Source: Acetobacter estunensis
GTDB lineage: Bacteria > Pseudomonadota > Alphaproteobacteria > Acetobacterales > Acetobacteraceae
NCBI RefSeq assembly: GCF_011516945.1
Contig: NZ_WOTH01000001.1
Span: forward strand, 62,001-126,000
Reading direction: 5' to 3'
Length of the DNA: 64,000 nt
Shown here: positions 53,005 through 62,821 of the stretch, in pieces
How the letters are laid out: every line of letters starts with the position of its first letter
Numbering within the stretch: the first letter of the stretch is position 1
Notes under the pieces: generated by a model
The model's input: only the letters and a program-made list of their open reading frames with translations
Told to the model about the DNA's origin: nothing
Database searches by the model: none
Program-made: the position numbers and the translations under genes

Positions 53005-53058
53005 CATGTACCGTCATTTTTCCGGATTTCTTAAAGAAATCCGAAGGATATGTGCCAG

Positions 53059-54519
53059 TTAGACGTTGTCGATAATCCGGGGACTGTGACCGAGGCGCGG
53101 GCGGAATGTGCCCTTTCGGAGTGTGGTTTCGATGTCCTCAAGGGAGGCTCCCGCCGTCTCGGGCACCAGCAGCCAGACGAAAATGACGCTCGCCAGATTA
53201 ACGCCCGCGTAGAACCACATCGTGCCGCCCAGTGTGAGAAACTGCACAAGCTGAAGCGTTGTGGCCGTGACCAGCAGGTTGCTGCCCCAAAGCATTGCCG
53301 CGTGCGCGCTGGTGGCGGCGCCACGCATGGGCAGCGGGAACATCTCGGCGCCCGTCAGCCAGCCCACAACCTGAATGCCGCCCGAGTTGAACAGCATGAA
53401 GAGCAGGAGGAAGGCGACGACACCGTAGCTGCCGATGGTGCCGGCGGCTGGGTGCATGGAAAAGCACAGACCCAGCCCCACCAGACTCAGCACGGCACCC
53501 GGTCCCATGATGAGCATCAGGCGGCGACGCCCGACGCGGTCCACAACCATGCAGCCGATGAACGTCATGATGCAGTACACAACCGCCAGACCGAGGCTGG
53601 CCATGAGCGACCACTCCGGACCGAAGCCCGCATCCGTGAGGAAGGTGGGGGTGTAGTAGATCATCATCTCAAGCCCGCCGGCCTGCGTGAAGAACGCCAC
53701 ACCAAGTGCTGCCACAACGGCCGGGCGCACCCACGCATGCCGCAGCCCTTTCCATCCCTTTTCGGAGGGATCGTTCCCCTTGTTGAGATTGCGGTGAATC
53801 TCGTGGGCTTCTTTCTGGAGGCTTTTGCGGTTGGTGCGGATACGGCTGAGCTGTTCGACCGCTTCATGCAGGCCTTCGTTGCGGGCCGTCCAGCGCGGAC
53901 TCTTGGGTAGAAAGAACATGACGATAAAGACGAAGGCCGCGGGCAGGGCGGCGGCGGCTACCATCGGACGCCACCCCAGCGAATCCTTCATCGCAAGACC
54001 GGCTATGTTGGCAAGCAGAATACCGATGCCGATCGCCACGTTGAACATCGTCACCAGATTGCCGCGACGCGCGGGTGGGGCCAGTTCGGAAATGTAGGTC
54101 GGCACCACCTGTGTCGAGCCGCCGACGGCAAGCCCAAGGAAGAGGCGGGCAATGATCAGGGTGGTCACGTCCGGCGCAAGAGCGCAGGCAATGGCGCCAA
54201 CGACGAAAACGGCCGTCACGAAGATGACGGTCGCGCGGCGGCCAAACTTTTCGGACGACCAGCCAAAGCCGATCGAACCTACGGCCGCACCGGCAAGAAT
54301 GGAGGATGCCACCCATTCCTGTTGAGTGATCGTGAGATGGAAATCGCGGGTGATGAGCAGAAGAGCACCGGAGATGATGCCTGTATCGTAACCGTAGAGG
54401 CCGCCACAAATGGCGGCCACGACGGCTGCGATCCACAAGGTCCTGCTGGCAGTAGGAGATATTTCCGCAGCGTCCACGGCGGCTGCGACAATGCGTGGCA
54501 GGGGGGGCTTTGTCTTCAA
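53059..54519 (-). CDS. Sugar porter family MFS transporter
   Basis: A 486-residue 12-helix transporter of the sugar porter family. Signatures: GYDTGIISGALLLI in helix 1, RLFLGLAVGGSTQVVPTYISEL in two blocks, PKSPRWTARN at the central loop (PESPRWL-like), the long cytoplasmic loop with three helices (residues about 210-260), and PETAGASLEDIE near the end. The central VGWLTGAEMFPLPMRGAATS is the second-half sugar porter signature. It imports hexoses or polyols by proton symport. With gcd, this fits sugar use in acetic acid bacteria. Confidence 0.93.
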   Translation of the reverse strand: MKTKPPLPRIVAAAVDAAEISPTASRTLWIAAVVAAICGGLYGYDTGIISGALLLITRDFHLTITQQEWVASSILAGAAVGSIGFGWSSEKFGRRATVIFVTAVFVVGAIACALAPDVTTLIIARLFLGLAVGGSTQVVPTYISELAPPARRGNLVTMFNVAIGIGILLANIAGLAMKDSLGWRPMVAAAALPAAFVFIVMFFLPKSPRWTARNEGLHEAVEQLSRIRTNRKSLQKEAHEIHRNLNKGNDPSEKGWKGLRHAWVRPAVVAALGVAFFTQAGGLEMMIYYTPTFLTDAGFGPEWSLMASLGLAVVYCIMTFIGCMVVDRVGRRRLMLIMGPGAVLSLVGLGLCFSMHPAAGTIGSYGVVAFLLLFMLFNSGGIQVVGWLTGAEMFPLPMRGAATSAHAAMLWGSNLLVTATTLQLVQFLTLGGTMWFYAGVNLASVIFVWLLVPETAGASLEDIETTLRKGTFRPRLGHSPRIIDNV

Positions 54520-55010
54520 GTTGGCTGATCCTCCATTCTGTTGGCGGGGCGGTCGTTTTTCCGGATGACCCGGAGACGCGCGTCTTCAGGCAGAAAGTTT
54601 CCGGGGTGGTGGAACCACGCCCTGTTGCCAGCCTGTAGGGCCGACAGAGGTGGAAAGAGGGTTAGGAAACGCCCCCGGATGATGCCTGAACACGCTCTCT
54701 TCTATCACATGTTCATATTTTCGTGAACATGAAAGTTCCACGCAGAAATACGTGTCGATGGACTCTCTGAAAAAGCGGTTGGATGTTGAGACGTTCCGGG
54801 TCGTTCGATGCGGTTTTTATCTCCTGAATCCTTCGTGTATTCAGGTGGTGTAGCTCTGTTTTGTCTGACTGTTCTCGTGTCGTGAGCCATTGTTATTGTC
54901 GAACCGAGGATAAAATAGTGTGTGCCATAGTCTGTGATTCCAGACACGTAACGACACACATTTCGCGAAGTTGCCTCTCCCACATTTTTGCGTTCACCCC
55001 CGGCACGAAA
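54520..55010. other. Intergenic region without recognised gene
   Basis: About 490 bp between the sugar porter start and the terminator of the glycine-zipper gene. Short frames here lack ribosome binding sites or homologous features. Probably contains the sugar porter promoter. Nothing else was seen. Confidence 0.35.
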
Positions 55011-55038
55011 AAACCCGCGTTCCGAAGAGCGCGGGTTT
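55011..55038 (-). terminator. Terminator of glycine-zipper gene
   Basis: AAACCCGCG and CGCGGGTTT pair with a 10-nt loop. On the minus strand, the stem is followed by TTTTTTCG, a typical rho-independent terminator, 30 bp past the stop. Confidence 0.85.
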
Positions 55039-55068
55039 CTGAAACTCAGGATGTAAGGAATAAAGGGC

Positions 55069-55461
55069 CTACCAGACGCCATAGCCTCCGTAGCCGCCAT
55101 AGACGGGGGCGACAGGCGCTACCGGATAAGCCGGGACGACATAAGTCGGGGGCGGCGGTGGTGGGGGCGGGGCATACACCATTGCGGGCGGCGGAGAATT
55201 GGCGATGGCCATACCCGCGAGCGTGCCTACGGCGAGTCCTCCGATAATACCGCCTGCAACGAGGCCGCCTTCACCGCGTGAATGGTGATGCCGCCATTCG
55301 CCCGGTCCCGGGCCACCCCAGCGGGGGCCGCCGCCCCAGCCGGGACCGCCCGGCCCCCCACGCCACGGCTGAGCATGAGCCGTGGCGGGAAGGGCGGCGG
55401 TGCCGGCCAGAGCGCCCAGAAGGGCGGGAAGGATGAGAAGGGTGCGAAGATGTCTGTTCAT
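55069..55461 (-). CDS. Small secreted Gly/Pro/Tyr-rich protein with glycine zipper
   Basis: A 130-residue exported protein. Signal peptide about residues 1-30 (MNRHLRTLLILPALLGALAG). A Gly/Trp/Arg-rich segment, GGPGWGGGPRWGGPGPGEW, and an HHHS cluster follow. A hydrophobic glycine-zipper (GGLVAGGIIGGLAVGTLAGM) spans about 65-85, then a Pro-rich stretch and a Tyr/Gly-rich end (YGGYGGYGVW). Glycine zippers insert in membranes or polymerise, so an envelope protein is likely. Function unknown. Confidence 0.75.
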   Translation of the reverse strand: MNRHLRTLLILPALLGALAGTAALPATAHAQPWRGGPGGPGWGGGPRWGGPGPGEWRHHHSRGEGGLVAGGIIGGLAVGTLAGMAIANSPPPAMVYAPPPPPPPPTYVVPAYPVAPVAPVYGGYGGYGVW

Positions 55462-55609
55462 GTCTGTCTGCCTCGGATCAGGTCAAAGGACCGTGTCCTG
55501 TTCATGGCGACATGAAAGGCCTGATTCGTGGCGAATTCCGGGCGCTTTCGGTGAAAACGCCGTCATCTTCCGGCCATGCGCCCGCTCCCGGAAGAGCGGG
55601 ACAACGCGC

Positions 55610-56083
55610 TTACAACTCGGATGCCGCTTTTTCCACGAGCGCCGCATGTTCGGCAGGTTTGACCTTGCGCCAAATCGCCTTGATGAGGCCGTCTGCGCCG
55701 ATCAGGAACGAACTGCGCTCCATGCCCCAATATGTGCGGCCATACATGGATTTCTCCACCCATGTGCCATAGCGCTCGGCCAGCGCATGGTCCGCGTCGC
55801 TCGCCAGAGGAAAGGCAAGATCGTATTTGTCAGCGAAGCGGTCGATCTTCGTCACCGGGTCGGGACTGACGCCAATGACCGTCAGATCGAGCTTTGCTAG
55901 TGAAGGCAACGCCTCCTGAATGCCGCAGGCCTGCGTGGTGCAGCCCGGCGTATCCGCCTTGGGATAGAAATAGAGCAGGTAGGGATGACCTGCGAGGTCC
56001 GCGCTCGAGACCGTGCGGCCACGGCTTGCGGGAAGGGAAAAGCTCGGGGCCTTGTCGCCCACTTTCAGGGGTTCGGTGCTCAT
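55610..56083 (-). CDS. bcp: Peroxiredoxin, Bcp type
   Basis: A 157-residue thiol peroxidase that reduces peroxides using thioredoxin. PKADTPGCTTQACGIQE contains the peroxidatic Cys (about residue 45) and a second Cys five residues later as in 2-Cys Bcp. GVSPDPVTKIDRFADKYDLAFP follows, and YGRTYWGMERSSFLIG is the typical block. Start chosen at 56083; a longer frame from 56110 is less likely. It is 38 bp upstream of glnE's end, same strand. Confidence 0.94.
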   Translation of the reverse strand: MSTEPLKVGDKAPSFSLPASRGRTVSSADLAGHPYLLYFYPKADTPGCTTQACGIQEALPSLAKLDLTVIGVSPDPVTKIDRFADKYDLAFPLASDADHALAERYGTWVEKSMYGRTYWGMERSSFLIGADGLIKAIWRKVKPAEHAALVEKAASEL

Positions 56084-56120
56084 GCCGTCAGCCTGCCCGA
56101 GCCGCCGCACGCGCGCAATA

Positions 56121-59100
56121 TCAAGAGTCAGGCTCCACAGATCCGATCAGCCGCACGAACAGGACGCGCACCGTTTCCGCCAATTGCGTCACATCCGTTG
56201 CCAGCACGTCGATGCCCGACACGTTCATGCTCCGGCATAGCAGATCGAGCGTTGCGGGCGGCAGGTCTTGGGCAGGGTCGGTGGGCGGCGTGGGACCGCA
56301 CAATAGGCGCAGCACACTTTGCAGACTGCGCCAGTATTCATCGGCGGTGATCAGCACCTGCGCGTCGTCTCTGGAAATGACTTTCTCGCGCGCCAGCAGA
56401 TGAAACGCCTGCGCCGTGACGGGCGAACGGGCTTTCGCCGTTCCCGCCACAAGCTGAAGCGTCTGGGCGATGAACTCGACTTCCATCAGGCCGCCTTCCC
56501 GACGCTTGATGTCCCATGGACTGGAGGGCGGCAGATCCCGGGCAAGACGGTGACGCATGGCGGCGGCGTCAGCACGCAGTTTTTCTGGCGGGCTGTCGGA
56601 CCGCAGGGCGAGAGCCGCATCGAGATCGGTCAGCCACGTCTTTTTCAGCCGTGTCCGCGTTCCCCGTTCGCCCACCTGCGTGATGAACCGGGCCCGCGTC
56701 AGCGCCATGCGCTCCCACGTCCACGAATCCTCGGCATGATAGCGGCGGAAGGCGGACAGAGGGACCGCCACAGGTCCGGCGGCGCCGGAGGGACGCAGCC
56801 GCATGTCCACGGGGTAGAGCGGTCCCTCCGCATCGGGCGCGGTAAGGGCGGCGATGAAAGCGTGTGAGAGGCGCAGGTAATATTGCGAAACGCTCAGGGA
56901 TTTTCCGCTTTCCTGCGCTGGCGTGCTCTGCATCACGTCTTCGGGATGATCGAAGACCAGCATGAGATCGAGGTCGGAGCCGGCCATCATTTCCCGCGAG
57001 CCGGCCTTGCCCAGCGCCGCCACCGCCATGCCGCCGCCCTTTACATGGCCATAGCGGGTGCGATGTGTCTCGAACACGCAGTCCAGAAGAACGCTCATGA
57101 CGGCATCGGCCATCGCGGTCCGGTCGTGGGCGGCGGTGTCTTCGTCCACTCGCCCTTCCAGACGCGCGACCGAGAGACGAAATTCTTCCGCCCGTACCAC
57201 CGGACGCAGCCGCATGACCAATGTTTCCAGATCCGGCTTCTCGTCCGCCAGAAGCTGCACCTGCCGGGGCGCAAGAGCGGGGGCGGAGGAGATGTCTTCA
57301 TCCTCTTCTTCCTGCACTTCCAGCAACCCTTCGAGGGCCGAAGGCGTATCAGCCAGATGACTGGCGAGAAACGGCGAGGCATCGAAGATGGCGGCGATCC
57401 GCTCAAGAAGGGACGGATTGCGCTCCAGAAGGGAGAGAAGCTGCACGCCCGCGCGTTGCCGGGAGAGCAACGTGTCGAAATGGCGCAGGCAGGCGAGCGG
57501 ATCGCGTCGGGCCATGAAGCTTTTCAGCAGAGCCGGCAACAGGCCGCGCAGGAGTGCGTGGGCACGTTCCGAACGCAGGGCGCGGCGGCTGTTGCCAGCC
57601 CAATGCTCCATGATGGACGCCGCCGCCACGCAGTCGGTGTCGGGAAAGCCAAGCTCGCCCAGCCGCGCGGGAAGATCGTCCGCACCCAGATCGAGATCGG
57701 CTTCCTCGGCGGCGGTCGCGCGGGTGGGGCTGCTGAAATGATGCTCGAAAATACGCCGCGCCGCGCGCATCTGCGGGAGCAGGTCGAGTGCGAAATCTCC
57801 ACCGCTGGCATAGCCGAGGAAGATGGCCAGCGCGTCGAACCGCTCCACCGTTGTGGGAAGATCGTGCGTCTGCTGATCGGCGCGCATCTGCACGCGATGT
57901 TCCACCTCGCGCAGAAGGCGGTAAGCCCGCGCCAGCACCTGCGCATCCTCGCGCGGCATATGGCCCGAGCGGGTGAGGGTGCGCAGCGCGCCCAATGTGG
58001 TGCGGTCGCGCAGGCTGGGCGTGCGACCGCCCCAGACAAGCTGCATGGCCTGCGCCACGAACTCGATCTCGCGAATGCCCCCCTCTCCCAGCTTCACGTT
58101 GTGGCCGAGCAGCCACTCCATTCCGGCGTCCGGGTCCAGCAGCGTTGTGTCGGGCATGGCGGCCAGCCCGGTGCGACCGGGTTTGCGGTGACGGTCGATC
58201 TTGGCCTTCATCGCGTGGATGTCGTCGATCAGCGCGAAATCCAGATGCCGCCGCCAGATGAAGGGATGGATCGCACGCAGGAATTCGCGCCCGAGCGTGA
58301 GGTTGCCCGCGACAGGCCGCGCCTTGGTCATGGCGGCGCGTTCCCATGTCTGGCCAAGACTTTCGTAATAGGCGATGGCGGCAGGCAGGGAGACGGCGAG
58401 CGGTGTGGCGGAAGGATCGGGGCGCAGGCGCAGATCGGTGCGAAAGACATAGCCGTTGGCGTCATGCGTCTCCATCAAACGCACGAGATCGCCGGTCAGG
58501 CGGATGAACATCTGCCGGGCCGTGTCGGGATCATCGTGCAGTTCGGCGTCGAACAGCACCACGAGGTCGATGTCGGAGGAGAAGTTCAGCTCCCGCGCGC
58601 CCAGCTTCCCCATCGCCAGCACGACATATCCGCTCTTCCATGTCGGGCGTCCCGGGTCGCGCAACGACAGACGTCCTGCATCATGGGCGGCACGCAGAAG
58701 GTGGCGCACGGCGGCGTCCAGCGTCACTTCGGCCAGACGGCTGAGCGTCTGCGTCACGGTTTCCAGTGGCCAGAACCGACCGATATCGGCCAGTGCGCAG
58801 GTCAGGGCGACACGGCTCTTGGCATGGCGCATGGCGGCGCAGAGCGAATCGCGGTCCACGGTGGGCGGCAACGCTTCGACGGCGGCCAGCGTCGCCTCGG
58901 CAAAGGCGTCCGGTCCTTCTCTCAGCAGGGTGGCGAAATCGGTGGGCGCACGGAGGATCAGGTCCGCCAGATAGGGGCTGTTACCGCCCACACAGGCAAG
59001 CAGCGCTGCGACGTCGGGATGATCGGGCAGGGCAGGGTCGAGACCGGCCTCCTGCCAGCGGGGCAGAAAATCGTCGAGGAAGTTGCGTACCGCCGTCGCG

Positions 59101-59195
59101 TCGGTCGGCGAGGGCCAGCGGGCCTGAGGCCAGTGCGGCTGATGGCGACGCAGCCGCGCGGTGTGTGCAGAGGTTTCGCCATCCTTTGGGCGCAT
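56121..59195 (-). CDS. glnE: Glutamine synthetase adenylyltransferase/deadenylase
   Basis: A 1024-residue bifunctional enzyme that attaches and removes AMP on glutamine synthetase in response to PII. The N-terminal deadenylase nucleotidyltransferase domain is GARELNFSSDIDLVVLF near residue 200, and the C-terminal adenylylase domain is GSREMMAGSDLDLMLVFD near 735, both with the DxD pattern. Helical linkers lie between. The longer frame to 60101 is antisense to the AsmA-like gene and is rejected; ATG 59195 begins MRPKDGETSAHTARL. Divergent from the AsmA-like gene by about 150 bp. Confidence 0.94.
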   Translation of the reverse strand: MRPKDGETSAHTARLRRHQPHWPQARWPSPTDATAVRNFLDDFLPRWQEAGLDPALPDHPDVAALLACVGGNSPYLADLILRAPTDFATLLREGPDAFAEATLAAVEALPPTVDRDSLCAAMRHAKSRVALTCALADIGRFWPLETVTQTLSRLAEVTLDAAVRHLLRAAHDAGRLSLRDPGRPTWKSGYVVLAMGKLGARELNFSSDIDLVVLFDAELHDDPDTARQMFIRLTGDLVRLMETHDANGYVFRTDLRLRPDPSATPLAVSLPAAIAYYESLGQTWERAAMTKARPVAGNLTLGREFLRAIHPFIWRRHLDFALIDDIHAMKAKIDRHRKPGRTGLAAMPDTTLLDPDAGMEWLLGHNVKLGEGGIREIEFVAQAMQLVWGGRTPSLRDRTTLGALRTLTRSGHMPREDAQVLARAYRLLREVEHRVQMRADQQTHDLPTTVERFDALAIFLGYASGGDFALDLLPQMRAARRIFEHHFSSPTRATAAEEADLDLGADDLPARLGELGFPDTDCVAAASIMEHWAGNSRRALRSERAHALLRGLLPALLKSFMARRDPLACLRHFDTLLSRQRAGVQLLSLLERNPSLLERIAAIFDASPFLASHLADTPSALEGLLEVQEEEDEDISSAPALAPRQVQLLADEKPDLETLVMRLRPVVRAEEFRLSVARLEGRVDEDTAAHDRTAMADAVMSVLLDCVFETHRTRYGHVKGGGMAVAALGKAGSREMMAGSDLDLMLVFDHPEDVMQSTPAQESGKSLSVSQYYLRLSHAFIAALTAPDAEGPLYPVDMRLRPSGAAGPVAVPLSAFRRYHAEDSWTWERMALTRARFITQVGERGTRTRLKKTWLTDLDAALALRSDSPPEKLRADAAAMRHRLARDLPPSSPWDIKRREGGLMEVEFIAQTLQLVAGTAKARSPVTAQAFHLLAREKVISRDDAQVLITADEYWRSLQSVLRLLCGPTPPTDPAQDLPPATLDLLCRSMNVSGIDVLATDVTQLAETVRVLFVRLIGSVEPDS

Positions 59196-59345
59196 TGTGC
59201 CTTTTCCTGTAGAAGCGCCACGGATGCGGTCGGTGGGGGAGAAAAAAGAGGTGCGTCGCGACATGGGCCTGATCGGTGGAGGTCTTGTACAGGGAAGCCA
59301 GCGAGTGAGGTCTGAAGGAGAGAACGTGCCAGCAGGGTGGGGTCG

Positions 59346-62300
59346 ATGAGCGGTTCCGGTCAAGACAGGGACGAACATCCCGCGTCCGGAATCGTGGTGT
59401 CCCCCCGTCCCCGCCGACGATGGGGGCGCCGGGTTCTGCTTGCGGCCGGCGCGATGGTCGGTGTACCGCTGCTGGCCGGAGGCGGCGTGCTGCTCGCCAT
59501 GTTGGCGGGGCCGGTGGATGTCACGCCGCTTGTGCATCTGTTCCTGCCCGTCACGGTGGAAGGGGGCGGGCACGGCCAGCCCCCACGCGGACGGCTGGAT
59601 GTGGGACACGCGCAACTGCGCTGGAACAGCCTGCGGGACGGGCTGACCTCTCCCGTCCTGCTGGAACTGACGGATGTGCGAATACTGGACGCGCAGAACC
59701 GGGTTGCGGACAGTCTTGCCTCCGGCGCCATCGCGTTGGACGCCCTGCCGCTTTTCCGTGGCGGTCTGTCGCTGACCGATTTGCGGGTGACGGGCGCGCA
59801 GATCGCGCTGCGACGTGACGCGCAGGGCAATATCGATCTCGATCTTCCGGGAGAGGCTTCCGGCAAGGGCGGTGGTTTTCCTCCCATCGGCATCAAACAT
59901 CTCCGGCGGCTGGTGCTGGCGCAGACGCATATGGTGCTCAGGGACGATGTGACGGGACAGGTCTGGACCGTGGACCCGGTGGATGCGGACCTTACGCCTG
60001 TGGTGGTGAAGCGCCGTCACGGGCTTTCGGGCGCTCTCACCCTGGGCATGACGGGAGCCCCCGCCGATTCCGCGACCTCTGTTCTGCCCGTATCGCTGCA
60101 TCTAAGTGCAAGGGGCGAACTGTCCGCCGATCAGGCGCTGCACTGGCATGTCACGCTCGATCCGGTGACACCCGCAGGCTTTGTCAGCCTCGCGCCCGAA
60201 CTGAAGAAAGTGCAGGCGCCCATCGGTCTGGATGCGGATGTGATCCTGCAGGCGGGAAAGCGCGCGTGGTACATGATGCCGCGTGAAGCCGTGGCGCATA
60301 TCGCGCTCGGCACGGGTGAAATCCGGGCGGCCGGTTCCACGCTCTATCCGCAGAATGGGCAGGCCACTCTGCATATGACGCTGGGTGAGCAGACGAAGGC
60401 GGGCTGGCCCGCCCACCTGTCGCTCGATTCCTTTGCGGTGCAGTTGCGGCCGCCCCCACAGCCCGTCGTCGTGCCGGTGGCGCAGGAAGGAAGCGTGCAG
60501 TCGGCCACAACGTCTTTTGCCGCATCGGCCTCCACGCCATCATCAAACGAAACGCCCCTTCCGCCCCCGGTGCTGACGGCCACAGGCGCTGTTGACTGGC
60601 GCGATCTCGCAGTGCCGGGCGCCATGACAGGCACGCTCGACACCGGCCTTTCGGACGTCCCGTTCGACCGGGTGGCGGATTACTGGCCAGCCAAGGCCGC
60701 GAAAGGCGCGCGGCGCTGGGTGTCGCGCAACATCACGGCGGGCACGATCGAGAACGTGCATGTCCGGTTGGGCATCGGCCCTGACCGCACGGGAAAATCT
60801 CCCGATGTCGTCAGTGTCTCTGGCGGGCTGGACGGCAAGGGAATGGACGTCCACTGGTTGCGCCCCATCGCGCCGATAAAAGGCTTGGACGCGCATCTGG
60901 AATTTGTGGATCTCAAGACCATCCGCATCGATTTCGCCCATGGCTATCAGCCCACCACACGCACGCTGGCCAGTGTGGGCACGACGGGCAGCGGACGTCT
61001 GGAGGTGCAGCCGGGCAGCATGATCATCAGCGATCTGGACAAGAAGGATCAGATCGGAACCATCGAGATCGGACTGAACGGAGACCTGCGCGACCATTTC
61101 GCGCTTCTGTCCGAGCAGCGGCTGCACATTCTCTCGAAGCACCCACTGCCTTTCGATCATCCCCGTGGCTATGGCGCTGTCCACTTCACGCTCAGCCTGC
61201 CGCTGATCGCAAGCGTGACGACCGACCAGATGACGCTGAACGGCCATGCCCATCTCACGCATGTGCATCTCGGCAATGTGGCCCTGCAGCGCAACGTCGA
61301 TGGCGGAACGCTCGATTCCGATGTCACGATGCACGGCATGACCTTTACCGGCGGCGGCGTGTTCAGCCACATTCCTGCGGATGTGAAAGGCATGATCGAC
61401 TTCGACCGTGTGGCGCCCGGACAGGCGGTCGATCATATCGTGACGCATCTTCACCTCACGCCCGAGACGGTCGCGGCCGCGGGTATTCCGGTGCAGGATC
61501 ATGTTTCGGGCCGGGCCGAGCTTCAGGTGGACTATTCCGTCATAAAGCAGGCTCATGACCGGCTCGCTCTCGACCTGAATCTCAAACAGGCCGGCATCCA
61601 TATTCCCCTGTGGAGCAAGGCGCCCGGACAACCCACCACTGTGCATGCCGACCTCCAGCTTGAAGGGGGCAACATCGTGTCCGCTTCCGGCATCCGCGCG
61701 CAGGGGCCGGATCTCGATGTCAACGGTGAGGCACATCTGCGTCCGGGGCGCGTGCCGGAACTCGATGTGCCGGCTTTCCGTGTCGGTCGCTCGACCGGTT
61801 CGGCCACGCTGTTCCTGCCGAAGCGAACATGGGAGCCGATCACGGTGCGGATCCGCGCCAATGATCTCGACCTCAGCCCGTTAGTGGAAACCAACACAGC
61901 CGCTGAGCCTGCTGGGAAAGCCACCACCCTGCATGTTCCCCAGGCGGCCAGCGGCAAGGTGAGCGGGCCACCGCAGCGTCCGTGGGTGATCGATCTGAAG
62001 GCGGACCACATTTATTACGGGCGCGACAAGCGTATCGGTGGCGTGGACGCCTATTTCGACCATAACGGCGTGCGCATCGAGCGTATGCGTTTCGCCATGA
62101 CCGAACCCTCGGTCGCGCAGGTGGACATCGTCCCCGATGGGAACCGTCGCAAGCTGGTGGCAGACATTCCCGATTTCGGCCAACTGCTCGACCGCATGGG
62201 CGTGACCGACATGATGGTCGGCGGCCATGCGGTCTTTCACGGTCATTTCGATGACCAGCAGCCCACCGCGCCTTTCAAGGGAGCGCTCAAACTCTCGCCC

Positions 62301-62723
62301 TTCACCATCCGTCACGCTCCCGGTGCGCTTCTGGTGGCGCGCAGCCTGTCGATCTATGGCTGGCTCAATTCCCGCGATCACTCGGAGTTCGAGGTCCAGC
62401 GGTTTGAAATGCCGGTGAAGTTCGCCGATGGCGTCCTGCATATCCGCGACGGTCGCGCCGGTAACGGCGCGCTGGGCGCCACGCTGGAAGGGCCGGTCGA
62501 TCTGGACAAAGGCACGATGCAGCTCTCGGGCACCATCGTGCCGGCTTTTGCGATCAACGAGATTCCCGGCGAGATTCCCGGCGTCGGGCACCTTCTCGCA
62601 CCCGAGAAAGGGGGTGGGTTGCTGGCGGTGAAGTTCGCGCTCGACGGACGCATCGACAAACCCGCGTTCTCCGTCGAACCGCTGACGATCTTTCTTCCCG
62701 GCATCCTGCGCAACATGTTCTGA
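59346..62723 (+). CDS. AsmA-like/DUF3971 giant envelope protein
   Basis: A 1125-residue protein with an N-terminal membrane helix (VLLAAGAMVGVPLLAGGGVL) and a long periplasmic beta-rich body, as in AsmA/YhdP-like proteins that move or order phospholipids between membranes. Conserved parts include VTGAQIALRRDAQGNIDLDL near 145-165, ARRWVSRNITAGTIENVHVR near 455-475 as in the DUF3971 family, and a C-terminal PGALLVARSLSIYGWLNS block near 985-1002. The start is ATG 59346, with GTG 59337 as alternative. Divergent from glnE. Confidence 0.85.
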   Translation: MSGSGQDRDEHPASGIVVSPRPRRRWGRRVLLAAGAMVGVPLLAGGGVLLAMLAGPVDVTPLVHLFLPVTVEGGGHGQPPRGRLDVGHAQLRWNSLRDGLTSPVLLELTDVRILDAQNRVADSLASGAIALDALPLFRGGLSLTDLRVTGAQIALRRDAQGNIDLDLPGEASGKGGGFPPIGIKHLRRLVLAQTHMVLRDDVTGQVWTVDPVDADLTPVVVKRRHGLSGALTLGMTGAPADSATSVLPVSLHLSARGELSADQALHWHVTLDPVTPAGFVSLAPELKKVQAPIGLDADVILQAGKRAWYMMPREAVAHIALGTGEIRAAGSTLYPQNGQATLHMTLGEQTKAGWPAHLSLDSFAVQLRPPPQPVVVPVAQEGSVQSATTSFAASASTPSSNETPLPPPVLTATGAVDWRDLAVPGAMTGTLDTGLSDVPFDRVADYWPAKAAKGARRWVSRNITAGTIENVHVRLGIGPDRTGKSPDVVSVSGGLDGKGMDVHWLRPIAPIKGLDAHLEFVDLKTIRIDFAHGYQPTTRTLASVGTTGSGRLEVQPGSMIISDLDKKDQIGTIEIGLNGDLRDHFALLSEQRLHILSKHPLPFDHPRGYGAVHFTLSLPLIASVTTDQMTLNGHAHLTHVHLGNVALQRNVDGGTLDSDVTMHGMTFTGGGVFSHIPADVKGMIDFDRVAPGQAVDHIVTHLHLTPETVAAAGIPVQDHVSGRAELQVDYSVIKQAHDRLALDLNLKQAGIHIPLWSKAPGQPTTVHADLQLEGGNIVSASGIRAQGPDLDVNGEAHLRPGRVPELDVPAFRVGRSTGSATLFLPKRTWEPITVRIRANDLDLSPLVETNTAAEPAGKATTLHVPQAASGKVSGPPQRPWVIDLKADHIYYGRDKRIGGVDAYFDHNGVRIERMRFAMTEPSVAQVDIVPDGNRRKLVADIPDFGQLLDRMGVTDMMVGGHAVFHGHFDDQQPTAPFKGALKLSPFTIRHAPGALLVARSLSIYGWLNSRDHSEFEVQRFEMPVKFADGVLHIRDGRAGNGALGATLEGPVDLDKGTMQLSGTIVPAFAINEIPGEIPGVGHLLAPEKGGGLLAVKFALDGRIDKPAFSVEPLTIFLPGILRNMF

Positions 62724-62821
62724 CGCGGCCTCCCTTTGCCGGGTGGGGAGGGCGTGCCTATATGTCCGTCACAATGAATGTGGCCTGCCCGGGCCACTTG
62801 CCAGAGGAAAAGGAGAACGCC

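Noticed and set aside
54705-55100. A 131-codon minus-strand frame in the gap after the sugar porter
   Set aside because: It overlaps the terminator and the end of the glycine-zipper gene and shows no domain or ribosome binding site.
56883-59315. An 810-codon plus-strand frame opposite glnE
   Set aside because: Antisense to glnE whose motifs are complete; composition is a mirror artefact.
59196-60101. An upstream extension of glnE
   Set aside because: It would run antisense through the AsmA-like gene start and encodes low-complexity sequence; the ATG at 59195 fits the family length.
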